Part shown: piece by piece, positions 35,935-46,100 of the stretch
Numbering within the stretch: the first letter of the stretch is position 1
How the letters are laid out: every line of letters begins with the position of its first letter
NCBI GenBank assembly: GCA_004293935.1
Contig: RDZH01000026.1
Span: 1 to 61,411, forward strand
Origin: Alphaproteobacteria bacterium
Lineage (GTDB): Bacteria; Pseudomonadota; Alphaproteobacteria; Rickettsiales; UBA998
Direction of reading: 5' to 3'
DNA: 61,411 nucleotides
The notes under the pieces: model-generated
What the model was told of the DNA's origin: nothing
The model's database searches: none
The model's input: only the letters and a program-made list of their open reading frames with translations
Translations under genes and position numbers: made by a program

Positions 35935-36786
35935 ATGAAACATATCTCCCCTTCTTTGCTCGCACATTGCGCTTCAGAAACACTCACGCTTGCGACATGC
36001 TGGCGCATCACGCGCCGTGATGGCGTGGTACGCGGTTATACCGATTATCACCAACCATTGACCATCAGCAATGTCACCTATGAAGCATCCACGGGCTTTT
36101 TCCCAAGCACCATCCATAATTCCTCTGAATTAAGCGTTGATCATCTTGAAGTTGAAGGCATCCTTTCGTCTGCTGGTATCAATCAAACTGATATGATGGC
36201 AGGGCTGTATGATGGGGCAGAAATATCCATATTTGCTGTCAATTATGAGGATGTGGGTGCAGGCACGATCGCGCTTCGTCATGGTTGGATTGGTGAAGTG
36301 CGTTTTGATGGTTCAATGTTTGTGGCAGAAATGCGGGGGCTAACACAAAAACTTGCGCAGCATATCGGAGGACATTATAGCCCCGTCTGCCGTGCCACTC
36401 TAGGTGATGCCCAATGCAGGGTATCTATGACCAGCCGTACTGTCAACGGAGTCATCACCAGCATCTTATCGCAACAAACATTTTCAGATAGCAGCCGTAC
36501 CGAAGCCGCACAATTATTCACCCATGGCGTACTCACCTTCACCAGCGGTGCGAATAAGGGCATCAGCACGGAAATACTCTCTTTTCAAAGTCCTGAGATT
36601 CAATTAGCACTCCCCCTCCCCTTCACTCCTATGATCGGCGATGCCTACAGCATGACACAAGGCTGCGATCGTAGTTTCACAACGTGCAGCACACGGTTTA
36701 ACAATGCACTCAATTTTCGTGGTGAACCGCATATTCCGGGAACAGATCGCCTATTAGAAACCGCAGCGACACGGCAACGATCATGA
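35935..36786 (+). CDS. DUF2163 family GTA/phage protein (gp13-like)
   Basis: 283 residues from the ATG with an AGGAAG ribosome binding site. The family signature is complete: LATCWRITRRDGVVRGYTDYHQPL at the start, a central CRATLGDAQCRV, and the C-terminal GCDRSFTTCSTRFNNALNFRGEPHIPG with its paired cysteines. In the Rhodobacter GTA the equivalent is a tail hub component. The usual next genes (NlpC/P60 peptidase gp14 and the large gp15) do not follow; a gene on the opposite strand overlaps its end by six bases. Confidence 0.9.
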   Translation: MKHISPSLLAHCASETLTLATCWRITRRDGVVRGYTDYHQPLTISNVTYEASTGFFPSTIHNSSELSVDHLEVEGILSSAGINQTDMMAGLYDGAEISIFAVNYEDVGAGTIALRHGWIGEVRFDGSMFVAEMRGLTQKLAQHIGGHYSPVCRATLGDAQCRVSMTSRTVNGVITSILSQQTFSDSSRTEAAQLFTHGVLTFTSGANKGISTEILSFQSPEIQLALPLPFTPMIGDAYSMTQGCDRSFTTCSTRFNNALNFRGEPHIPGTDRLLETAATRQRS

Positions 36787-37530
36787 GCAATGAATCACAA
36801 GATGATGCCCCTGTTCAGGATCACCTAAAATAACATGATTCTCACCAATCAGCAATAAGGCTTTGGTACATGCCTCACCGCGCCCAATGGGATGATCATT
36901 CACAATGGTTTTGAAGCGACTGCCATAATCGACAACATAAATTCCATCGTCATGCTCTTCAATACCGCAATGTTCATAGCTGATATTTAACGGCGTTGCC
37001 TCACATGGAATTGCCAAGCGCACATCCTTGGGGGAACGCCCTAAATGGGCTTCATAGCCACCAATCGAAAAAGGCAAGCTACTGACATACACATCGCACG
37101 CGTCAAACGCACCATGCAGCTTATTATGCCCATGAATCTGAAGATTATTGATCATTTTTCCCAAAATCACCGTAACCCGTTCTTTTTCAGCCAAACGGCG
37201 ATTCATGGAATTTAAGCGACTAATCAATGCGTTAATGATTGGCTTTACCAAGGGGGGGACTTGGTCGAGTAATTCTCTCATTTCATCACCCGACAAGACG
37301 TCCACCACCACATCATCAAGAGCGCGTGCCGTTGCTGATCGTGTTTCACGCCGTTCAAATAACGCCATCTCACCAAGCACATCACCCGCACCCAACACCG
37401 CAAGCTCTACTTCCCCTTGCGCCGTGGATTTGAGAATCTGAATCCTTCCCGAATGAATAATGCACGCAAAATCTGCTTTTTCCCCCTCACGAAAAATCAC
37501 ATCACCCGCTGAAGCCTCACATCTTTGCAT
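36781..37530 (-). CDS. cyclic nucleotide-binding domain fused to an FHA-like domain
   Basis: 249 residues. Residues about 1-115 are a cNMP-binding domain: GDVIFREGEKADFACIIHSGRIQI, then GAGDVLGEMALFERRETRSATARAL, which is the phosphate-binding cassette with Glu and Arg. A helical linker follows (about 118-150). The C-terminal region ISYEHCGIEEHDDGIYVVDYGSRFKTIVNDHPIG follows the FHA pattern (S-x-x-H, D-x-G-S-x-x-x-T-x-V-N). There is no helix-turn-helix, so it is not a Crp-type regulator. It probably couples a nucleotide signal to phosphothreonine binding; the partners are unknown. Confidence 0.8.
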   Translation of the reverse strand: MQRCEASAGDVIFREGEKADFACIIHSGRIQILKSTAQGEVELAVLGAGDVLGEMALFERRETRSATARALDDVVVDVLSGDEMRELLDQVPPLVKPIINALISRLNSMNRRLAEKERVTVILGKMINNLQIHGHNKLHGAFDACDVYVSSLPFSIGGYEAHLGRSPKDVRLAIPCEATPLNISYEHCGIEEHDDGIYVVDYGSRFKTIVNDHPIGRGEACTKALLLIGENHVILGDPEQGHHLVIHCS

Positions 37531-37642
37531 AAAACTTATTCCCGTACCTCAAATCATGCTATAGCACCTTACATCATAATACTTTATCAAAATAAGTTTA
37601 ATAAAGCGTGATCAAATCCGACTATCTTGCGGGGGAACTACT

Positions 37643-37715
37643 GAGACCTTTGCAGAAATCTCAACAAATTCGTCATGCCTGCGCAGGCAGGCATCCAGAG
37701 CAACGCTATCACATG
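37643..37715. repeat. partial MITE-like repeat next to rimM
   Basis: Begins GAGACCTTTGCAGAAATCTC, matching the left end of the element at 35786, and contains the core CATGCCTGCGCAGGCAGGCAT. The matching right end is missing; the sequence runs directly into the rimM stop codon. Confidence 0.6.
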
Positions 37716-38219
37716 CTACAAAAGCTCAGGCACGCACAGTACAAGATAGCCCTCGTGGATATGGATCGAAGGGATATTATCATGCGTATAGGCAATCATA
37801 TGCAGTTGATTGGTGGATGTTTCTTTTATTTCTAAAATATCACTAGCACCAAAATTATAAACTGCCTCTACCGTTCCAAAAATAACACCATCCTCTAGGC
37901 GTGCTTGCAACCCAATGAGTTGATGCAAAAACTCCCCCTCATCGGGATTATGCGGAAGCAGATCCGCCACTGCCTGTTGCGTCGCAAAAAGCTCTTTATT
38001 GCGCAAGGCTTCTGCTTGGGTACGATCCTGCACCCCTTCCACGATTGCGAGCAGAACCGCCGCATCATGATTGACCAATCGCACACGGCAAGGCACACCG
38101 GCACTATCCATCAGTGGCATACGTTCAATAAGGCTTGGATCATCCAAAAAACAACGTATTTTGATCTGTCCACGTAGTCCATGCGCTGCCCCAAATTGGG
38201 CAATTTTGATACGACTCAT
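37716..38219 (-). CDS. rimM: 16S rRNA processing protein RimM
   Basis: 167 residues. RimM helps mature the 30S head. The N-terminus IKIAQFGAAHGLRGQIKIRCFLDDP, the PRC-barrel segment (LIGLQARLEDGVIFGTVEAVYNFGASDILEIK) and the end MIAYTHDNIPSIHIHEGYLVLCVPELL align with full-length family members. It overlaps the upstream LOG-domain gene by four bases. The usual rpsP, trmD and rplS neighbours are absent. A partial MITE abuts its stop codon. Confidence 0.93.
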   Translation of the reverse strand: MSRIKIAQFGAAHGLRGQIKIRCFLDDPSLIERMPLMDSAGVPCRVRLVNHDAAVLLAIVEGVQDRTQAEALRNKELFATQQAVADLLPHNPDEGEFLHQLIGLQARLEDGVIFGTVEAVYNFGASDILEIKETSTNQLHMIAYTHDNIPSIHIHEGYLVLCVPELL

Positions 38220-40663
38220 CCCATTGCTCTACGTTGTGGCATGGCTTGTTCTTCGCGCACACGCGATGCCCATCCTTTCTTTTCTTCCACGGCATTCAGC
38301 GTACACTCCATCAATGCATTGATGGTATGTTCGCGCATCTCCTCTGTTCGCACCACATTAATCTTGGCAGCATCACATACCGCTTCATTGAGGCAAAGCT
38401 CCCCTGAGGCATCACGGTGATAAATATTGAGTGCTTCCAATAATCCATCTATTTGCCCTTTCTCCTCTCCTGCATCACGGATTGTGCGGTTATAGATGAT
38501 GAGTGTTGTGTCCGCCGCATCGCGTGCCGCTTCATCATTCGCGGGAATCATCGTGTGCCATGCGAGTTTATCCCTTAGGGCATGAAGCAATTCTTCGTCT
38601 GTTCCCACGCCACCCGGCATAAAAATCATGGTACGCGGCATCATCAAAGCATCCAGACGCGGAATACGATTAATCGTATCAACATAACGCGCTCCCGTTG
38701 TCTCAATACCATTAGGACTTTCCATCTTCACAAGAGGATCGGTACTAAAGGCATAGAACATATCACGCGGAATATATCCACGATCCGCAAGCTCATTAAT
38801 GAGTTCAGGGCGTTCTTCGATAATGGATTCCACATCAAGGCATCGCTGCTGTCGTTGTGTGCAATAATAACGATAGGTGCGTACCTGCTCCATAAGATCA
38901 TCGGGCAGACCTTCACGCATCGCGCAATCAAGATGATATTGCACAAATCCTGTATGGATACCACCCATCGAACCCTCAAGTTGCCCACCTCCTGTGACAA
39001 TACGCAATCCTTGTTGCGCAAGATGATAGCCAAGTGCCGAAGCTTCGGCGCGATCTTGTTTACTGTTATTGGCATGTCCTCCCGCAATAAACACTGTTTG
39101 AGGCTCATATAAGGCTTCTACATCAAATTCGGCACGTTTATGATCCGTGGGGTACGCAGGCGGAGGCGTATGCACAATATGCGATGCTCCCACCAAGCGA
39201 CGTTGCTCCTCCACAATACGCGCAAATGATGCATCATCATGGGCAATGATAAAGGGGAGTTCCCCCATAAGCCGCCCTGATTGAAAAGCATCACGATAAA
39301 CACGTAAGGTACGGTCAAATGCGCCATCACGATTATCTAAAATAATCGGTGTCGTCATGGAAAGCGGATCAGTCTCAACATTCACCACCATCTGATCCAC
39401 CATCATCAAATTAGGATCATAGACGAGACCTTCGGGGCTTACATTCACCGGACTACCCCGCAAAATCACAATATCAGCACCATTAAGCATAGGCTGATAG
39501 GGATTATCACGCAAACTTTGACGTGTCGGGATGCCAATAATCTCAATTTGTTCATCGATAAGCCCTTTCACATGCTCACTATGGTGCAAGGTATCGGTGC
39601 GGAATATGCCTTGTTCAAAATCATCTGCGGATACATACGCCACATGTACTTGATGTTGCCATGGTGCATCCTGCTTACGCCCAACATGCTGTTCCTCTTG
39701 CAACCAGTGGGCAAAATTACGATGCACATAATCAAACGGCACATCATCTGCACTGGCAATCAGGTACATATCTTTCATTTCTTCTAAGGTTTTAGGATCA
39801 CCCACCTGCCCATCGGGCATATGAACAATATCGGATGATATTGCCAAACCTTCGGCTAGGTTCTGCTTAATATTTGCGAATAGTTCCGGCGTGACAACCA
39901 TTCCGCTTCCGCTAAACCGCTTAACAAAAATCTCTTGCTCGCCATCTTCATGTTGCACAGCAAATCCAAAATTGACCGTACTCATATAACGCAAATTATC
40001 CACTCCCATGCCTTCTGTCTGTTGTGCCGCCTCATACACCACATCCATCAGATCATTAAACTTACCTGTCAACGCTTCTTGAATCGGCTTCAAATTAGGG
40101 CCGGGAAAAGTCGATGTCGGGTCATTCGGCTTGATATGATTAAAAAGCCACGCATGATCTTCTTCACGGAAACGTTCTTCTAAGGAATCATACACATTGC
40201 GTAAGAATTGTTTCTTAGTCGCCTCGGGGTTTTCATAATGATCAAACAATAATTCCCATCCAGAATCTTCCACCATCGTAATGATGCGGCTCTCGGGAGC
40301 AAGTTCGCTGATAATCGAACCACGAATCGACGCGCTATGATTCATGACATTTTCCAAGGCAGTGGATGCTTTTTCTACCGTATGGCTTTGATAATTCCCC
40401 GAACGCTCAGGGGTGCGCATGGGGGGGATGTTTAACGAGCCAACATCAGTGAGGTACGCATTCACGCCCGCATTGCCATGTTCATCAGGATTAAAACAAT
40501 TAAAGATCGTCTTATATTTCACCCTTTTCGCAGGGGCAGAGGTGGCAAGCACCACAATCGATTCACGCATCACATCAAAGAAACGCTCAGTATCGCGTTG
40601 ATTATCTTCGGCATCAAGGAGGGTCACTTTAGGGGTATTAGAGGAAGAAGATTTCTGGGTCAT
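38216..40663 (-). CDS. large protein: ITPase-like N-terminal region plus C-terminal LOG domain
   Basis: 815 residues. Residues about 520-770 are a LOG / lysine-decarboxylase-like Rossmann domain: TVFIAGG, LRIVTGGGQLEGSMGGIHTGF, and the phosphoribohydrolase signature PGGVGTDEEL at 683-692. LOG enzymes cleave the N-glycosidic bond of nucleoside monophosphates. The N-terminal 520 residues are not standard for LOG proteins. IVVLATSAPAKRVKYKTIF (36-54) and EDSGWEL (132-138) resemble the substrate and acid loops of Ham1/ITPase-type nucleotide pyrophosphatases, a suggestion only. No membrane segment. It is coupled to rimM downstream. Confidence 0.7.
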   Translation of the reverse strand: MTQKSSSSNTPKVTLLDAEDNQRDTERFFDVMRESIVVLATSAPAKRVKYKTIFNCFNPDEHGNAGVNAYLTDVGSLNIPPMRTPERSGNYQSHTVEKASTALENVMNHSASIRGSIISELAPESRIITMVEDSGWELLFDHYENPEATKKQFLRNVYDSLEERFREEDHAWLFNHIKPNDPTSTFPGPNLKPIQEALTGKFNDLMDVVYEAAQQTEGMGVDNLRYMSTVNFGFAVQHEDGEQEIFVKRFSGSGMVVTPELFANIKQNLAEGLAISSDIVHMPDGQVGDPKTLEEMKDMYLIASADDVPFDYVHRNFAHWLQEEQHVGRKQDAPWQHQVHVAYVSADDFEQGIFRTDTLHHSEHVKGLIDEQIEIIGIPTRQSLRDNPYQPMLNGADIVILRGSPVNVSPEGLVYDPNLMMVDQMVVNVETDPLSMTTPIILDNRDGAFDRTLRVYRDAFQSGRLMGELPFIIAHDDASFARIVEEQRRLVGASHIVHTPPPAYPTDHKRAEFDVEALYEPQTVFIAGGHANNSKQDRAEASALGYHLAQQGLRIVTGGGQLEGSMGGIHTGFVQYHLDCAMREGLPDDLMEQVRTYRYYCTQRQQRCLDVESIIEERPELINELADRGYIPRDMFYAFSTDPLVKMESPNGIETTGARYVDTINRIPRLDALMMPRTMIFMPGGVGTDEELLHALRDKLAWHTMIPANDEAARDAADTTLIIYNRTIRDAGEEKGQIDGLLEALNIYHRDASGELCLNEAVCDAAKINVVRTEEMREHTINALMECTLNAVEEKKGWASRVREEQAMPQRRAMG

Positions 40664-40788
40664 GGCATATACCTCATAGAAGATTATCGTGTAGCGTCTA
40701 TATATTTAGTCACACGGCACATGTCAACAACGAAAGAATCATGCATAAAAAAATAGTAAGAAATGCACTCATTCCTTCGCAAAGCTAA

Positions 40789-40845
40789 GTTGCGTTGAGT
40801 TTTCGCTGATGTGCTAGCAAACAGCAGTAGAAAAATCAACGCAAC
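40789..40845. repeat. inverted repeat upstream of recA
   Basis: GTTGCGTTGAGTTTT at 40789-40803 and AAAAATCAACGCAAC at 40831-40845 form a 15-bp stem with one mismatch around a 27-base loop. It lies in the 252-base gap between the LOG-domain gene and recA. It could be a transcription signal or a small palindromic repeat. Confidence 0.5.
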
Positions 40846-40915
40846 CTACACTTCTTGCTTGCGTTTATATAGAAATACACTACATTCACTCTAACCAACA
40901 TAAAATATATGAGTC

Positions 40916-41977
40916 ATGATTATGGATAAACAAAAAGCATTAGATAGCGCGTTAGCACAAATTGAAAAAGCCTTCGGCAAAGGCTCTGTCATGAAATTGG
41001 GCGCACAGGAATCCATGAATGTGGAAGTGATTTCCACAGGCTCACTCGGGCTTGATGTCGCGCTCGGAGTTGGTGGCTTACCAAAAGGGCGTATCATTGA
41101 AATTTACGGTCCTGAAAGCTCGGGAAAAACGACTTTAACACTGCATGTTATCGCAGAATCGCAAAAAATTGGTGGCACGTGCGCCTTTATCGATGCAGAA
41201 CACGCACTTGATCCCGTATATGCGCGTAAATTGGGGGTGAATGTCGATGAATTGCTCATTTCACAGCCTGATACGGGCGAACAAGCATTAGAAATCGCGG
41301 ATACCTTAGTGCGTTCGGGCGCGATTGATGTATTAGTGATTGATTCCGTGGCAGCATTAGTGCCAAAAGCGGAATTAGATGGTGATATGGGCGATTCGCA
41401 TATGGGTCTGCAAGCGCGTCTGATGTCGCAAGCCTTGCGCAAACTCACCAGCAGCATTTCGCGTACTAATTGCATGGTGATTTTCATCAACCAAATTCGT
41501 CAAAAAATTGGTGTGGTGTTTGGCAATCCAGAAACCACTACAGGCGGCAATGCATTGAAGTTCTATGCCTCTGTGCGCATAGATATTCGTCGTACAGGCG
41601 CGATTAAGGATAAAGAAGAAGTGATCGGCAACCAAACCCGCGTTAAAGTGGTAAAAAATAAGGTTGCTCCTCCCTTCCGCACCGTTGATTTTGATATTCT
41701 TTATGGCGAAGGTATCTCCTATTATGGTGAGATCATTGATCTTGGTGTCAAAGCGAATGTCATTGATAAGGCTGGATCATGGTTTGCTTATGGCGATCAG
41801 CGCATTGGGCAAGGCAAGGAAAATGCCCGCCATTATCTAAAAGAACATCCTGAGATGGCAAAAGAGATTCGTGGAAAAATCATGGCTAATGCAGGATTAG
41901 TGCAGGAATTGCAATCCATCGGTGGCGCGGAAACAGAAGAAGATGCTTCAGATGCTTTGCTCGAAGGTGCAGCATAA
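40916..41977 (+). CDS. recA: recombinase RecA
   Basis: 353 residues; an ATG two codons downstream ([22 protein letters not shown]) is an equally good start. RecA drives homologous recombination and LexA cleavage. Walker [10 protein letters not shown] is near residue 65, followed by [31 protein letters not shown], and the L2 loop [30 protein letters not shown]. The C-terminus is acidic. I found no alphaproteobacterial GTTC-N7-GTTC LexA box upstream. A TPR lipoprotein gene follows within 24 bases. Confidence 0.98.
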   Translation: MIMDKQKALDSALAQIEKAFGKGSVMKLGAQESMNVEVISTGSLGLDVALGVGGLPKGRIIEIYGPESSGKTTLTLHVIAESQKIGGTCAFIDAEHALDPVYARKLGVNVDELLISQPDTGEQALEIADTLVRSGAIDVLVIDSVAALVPKAELDGDMGDSHMGLQARLMSQALRKLTSSISRTNCMVIFINQIRQKIGVVFGNPETTTGGNALKFYASVRIDIRRTGAIKDKEEVIGNQTRVKVVKNKVAPPFRTVDFDILYGEGISYYGEIIDLGVKANVIDKAGSWFAYGDQRIGQGKENARHYLKEHPEMAKEIRGKIMANAGLVQELQSIGGAETEEDASDALLEGAA

Positions 41978-42001
41978 CATAGAGATTAAGGGAGGCATGT
42001 A

Positions 42002-42991
42002 ATGCCTAAACATTTGGGCGCGTTACGCAATTCAAGTTTCATGCTGTTCATGTCGCTCTCCCTCATGGGGTGCGTGGAAGGGGCGCGATTAGATGCGCCC
42101 AATAAAGAGATTTTAGACCACATTGATAAAAATAGTCCTGAAATTGATGGTGTGGAGCAAACGCTCCTCAAAAGTGCCAAACGCGCCTCTGGTCTTGGGG
42201 AGTATGAGAAAGCAACACAGCTTTATGCGCAACTGCTTGAAATGGATCATGCCAACAAAGATTATCAAATTCATTATGCCGATGGCTTACGCCATATGCA
42301 AGATTTTGATGGCGCGGATCAACTTTATCAACTGATTTTGAAGGAAAACCCTAAGAGTATTGATGCAAAAGAAGGCAGGGCCCTCACCAAACTTGCGCAA
42401 GGTAATTTTGCTTCCGCTGGTACGTTACTTGCTGAGATTCATAAGGAAGATAAAAAACGCTGGCGTACCTTAAACGCATTGGGCATTGTCTTGGTGGAGC
42501 GCGGTCAATTAGAAGATGCGGTTGCCTATTTCAAAGCAGCACTTAGAGAACATCCTGATTATCCCGCTTTATTAAACAATATTGGTTTAGCAACCGCCAT
42601 GAATGGTAATGTCGTGGATGCCGCCAATTATTTAACGCGTGGCGCACAAGCAGCCCCGACCAAAAGCGCGATAAAAAAACAAATACAGTTCAATCTTGCC
42701 TTGATTAAAGGCATTTCAGGAGACATGCAGGGTGCAGAGTTCATCTTAAAAGATTTGCTTCCCGAGGCAGGAGTCGCAAATAATTTAGGATTTTATGCGC
42801 ATCTAGCCAAAAATAATGAGCTAGCAAAAAGCTATCTGAATACGGCACTCACCAAAAGCCCTTATCATTATCAACGGGCATGGGAAAACCTCAATAGCCT
42901 AGATAGCACCACCCCGCCAGATGGAAAACCAAAGGGATCGCATTCTTCACGTAAGGTGGTGCATGTTCCTAACCATAGCGCGTCGCGGTAG
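42002..42991 (+). CDS. TPR-repeat lipoprotein (TadD-like)
   Basis: 329 residues with a lipoprotein signal (SSFMLFMSLSLMGC) and about six TPR units from residue 55 to 290 (GEYEKATQLYAQLLEMDHANKDYQIHYADGL; LNALGIVLVERGQLEDAVAYFKAALREHPDYPALLNNIGLATAMNG). The closest type is TadD, the outer-membrane-associated assembly factor of Flp pili, but no tad genes are visible. A strong AAGGGAGG ribosome binding site precedes the ATG. It is probably transcribed with recA. The last codons (SASR) and the TAG stop come from a B hairpin. Confidence 0.85.
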   Translation: MPKHLGALRNSSFMLFMSLSLMGCVEGARLDAPNKEILDHIDKNSPEIDGVEQTLLKSAKRASGLGEYEKATQLYAQLLEMDHANKDYQIHYADGLRHMQDFDGADQLYQLILKENPKSIDAKEGRALTKLAQGNFASAGTLLAEIHKEDKKRWRTLNALGIVLVERGQLEDAVAYFKAALREHPDYPALLNNIGLATAMNGNVVDAANYLTRGAQAAPTKSAIKKQIQFNLALIKGISGDMQGAEFILKDLLPEAGVANNLGFYAHLAKNNELAKSYLNTALTKSPYHYQRAWENLNSLDSTTPPDGKPKGSHSSRKVVHVPNHSASR

Positions 42992-43112
42992 ATTAATCAT
43001 ATAGCTTCGTCATGTTGTTTACAAAAACTATCGCGAGGTCGCGCTATGATTGTATGAGCTATAGCACGAATGCTCATACGGTTCTTTGTTCAACAAAACA
43101 AACTGTGCTATA
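42975..43112 (+). repeat. B-C twin-hairpin repeat
   Basis: Hairpin B ATAGCGCGTCGCGGTAG...CTATCGCGAGGTCGCGCTAT (42975-43047), linker GATTGTATGAGC, hairpin C TATAGCACGAATGCTCATAC...AAACTGTGCTATA (43060-43112). It has the same order and spacing as the nested unit at 33601-33738. It fills the gap between the TPR gene, whose stop it provides, and addA. Confidence 0.85.
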
Positions 43113-43121
43113 GGATTCTGT

Positions 43122-46100
43122 ATGACGGCAGCCCCCACCCCGCATGAGGCACAACAACGCGCCTCGCACCCCTACCGCTCCGCATGGGTGCAAGCACATG
43201 CAGGTTCAGGCAAAACCAAAATGTTGGTTGATCGCGTCGTGCGCATCCTCTTAGAAGGCATCGATCCCTCGCATATTGTCTGCATTACGTATACCAAAGC
43301 AGCAGCAACAGAAATGCATCTGCGGATTCTTGCCCGTCTGCGCGCATGGGTGAAGATGGATGAATCCGCACTCAGCACCCACTTATGCGATCTTCAGGGA
43401 ACACAATCCATCACGCCCTCTATGCTCGCCACTGCACGGCAACTTTATCTGCGGGTGCTGGATGCACCGATGGGCTTGCGTATCCACACCATTCACGCCT
43501 TATGTGAGCAGATATTAGCACAATTTCCCAATGAAGCAGGGATCGCGCCACATATACGCATCATGGAGGAGCAAGAAGCGCGCCATTACCTTCAACGTGC
43601 CGTGACGACGATGATGCGCCATGCCCATGATCATCCCACAGGTGCATTATATGATGCTATCCATACCATCATGGAAGGCAATGTCAGTGCCTATAGTTTT
43701 TCCCAGATGATGCAACTCTGCATTCAGCACCGACGCACCATGGAAAAGCAACTAGCGACAGAAGAAGGTCTGCACACCGCCATCATCCACCTTTATGAAG
43801 CAGCAGAACTACCCCGCGACATCCCGATTTCTACCTATATTGCGGAACTGCTTGCATGGGATGCTTCCATGCATCGCACTTTATGCGAACATATGAGGAT
43901 TATCCATACGCATGGGGGCAGCACCGCCCAAAAAGCTGCACAGCACTTTTTTGCATGGCTAGAAGCGCACCCCGAGAATAGCCCGATCACTCTTGCCGCA
44001 TGGAATGCCTTAGTGCGTATTCCCCTCACTGAGAAAAACACCATCCGACAGAATCTTTTAACAAAGCCCCTACGCAAAGATCATTGCACAACAACAGAAT
44101 GGTTGGACAGCTTCTTTGAGCAATGCCTGCATATTCATCAACTAATTGCCCGTGCAGGGCGTACTGTTCTTAGCAATGCGATTATGATCTGCGCTTCTGC
44201 CCTTTATCAGCATTATCAACAGATGAAAGCAAGCGAATCCTGCATTGATTTTGATGATCTGATTTTACTCACACGCACCTTACTTGAAGAAACGCATGAT
44301 GCTGCATGGGTTATTCATAAATTGGATGGCAACATCACGCATCTTTTGATTGATGAGGCGCAAGATACATCCGAGGATCAATGGGCAATCACCCAATATC
44401 TATGCGAAGGCATGTTCCAAAAAGGTGGGCAGCACCAGCATAGCCAACATCTTTTTGTGGTTGGCGATAGCAAGCAATCCATCTATTCCTTTCAAGGAGC
44501 AGACCCGCACGCCTTTCTAGCAAAAAGATCATGGTATCAGCAACTTGCCAACGCGATGGAACATCCGTGGGAGGATGTACCGCTTGCCACCTCCTTTCGT
44601 TCCACCCAAGCAATTCTTGATGTGGTGGATGCTTTTTGCACCAGCACACACCATGATGAAGCCCCCCATCATGCATTCCGCACACAGCAAGCGGGAAGCG
44701 TGACACTCTATCCTTTAATCACCACAGCGGATCATAGCACGCTGCACCATCGTGACGCGCTCGCACAGATGATTGCCGATCAGGTTGCTCATTGGTTGCA
44801 TTCAGGGCGCATCAATCCCGCAACAGGGCTAGCTTTTACGGCAGGGGACATACTCATTCTTGTGCAGCAACGTAACCGCACCCTCTATGCACTAGATCGC
44901 GCCTTACGCACGCATAACATCCCCACCGCAGGATTGGATCGCATGGATAGCTCCCATCTTGCCATACGGGATATGATTGCCTTGCTGCAATGGTTATGCG
45001 ATGCCCGCGATGATGCCGCCCTTGCTGCGCTCCTTCGCTCCCCCCTCTATGCCCTCGATGATGATGCCCTATGTGCTTTATGCGCACCCCGCACAAGCAC
45101 CGTGTGGGCAGCCCTACATGACGATGCCACCTATGCATCCATCGTTGAAGAACTATCTACACTTCGTCATAAGATGGAACAGGGCGCAACACCGCTTGCA
45201 CTTCTTTATCACCTCCTTTATGCCCGTGCAGGCATGGCACGCATGATTGCCCGTATGGGAAGCATTGCCCGCGATGTGTTGGAGCATATGCTCTATGCCT
45301 TAGAACGCTATGAAGCGCAAGAAACCGTGACCATCTATGGCTGCGTGGCATGGATGCAGGATCAAGAGGGCAGCACCAAGCGCGATCTCGATGATGCCCA
45401 TGATGCCCTACGCATCATGACCGTACACGGATCAAAAGGGCTTGAAGCACCGCTCGTCATCATTGCTGATATGATTGGCAAAGAATATGGGGCGCGCACC
45501 CCTGCCCTTGTGGTCCATCATCATCATGACACCCCCTTGCTACTTTCAATGGGACAAGCAGATGATCGTCATGGCGTGTTTGCGGATGCGGATGCTGCGT
45601 ATCGCGCCCAACAAGAAGCAGAATCACAACGGCTTTTATACGTCGCCCTCACCCGCGCACGGGATGAACTGCATATGTTTGGTTCAACACGCCCCAACCT
45701 TGATAAAGTGCCAACACATAGCTGGTATGCACAGATACAACGCATAATGGAAACCATGGAGGGAACGAGGCGGCACGCACTGCCTATCCAAGAACATGCC
45801 CCCTACCGTGCTTTAGGCGAAGCATATACCTACAGCACAGGCACATGCGCCCCTATGGCTGATGCCCATCATCACACTACCCCCTCCTCTTTAGGTGCGC
45901 CTCCCTCTTGGATGATAACACCCACTATGCATACACCTTCCATGATTGCATGGCACGCCCCTTCAGACGATACCACCACCACCGATGCGCAAACATCCTT
46001 ATTCTATGAAAACTCCGTGCAAGCGCATGAAGCATCCGATGCACGCGCCTTTGGCACAATCCTGCATCATTGCTTACAAAAGCAAACAGGCATGAATTAT

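Noticed and set aside
35182-36786. Active prophage
   Set aside because: Only two tail-type genes of GTA families are present, with no integrase, terminase, capsid or lysis genes around them.
37716-37740. Possible truncation of RimM by the MITE-like repeat at its 3' end
   Set aside because: The C-terminal residues (IPSIHIHEGYLVLCVPELL) align with the normal end of alphaproteobacterial RimM, so the repeat sits just beyond an intact gene.
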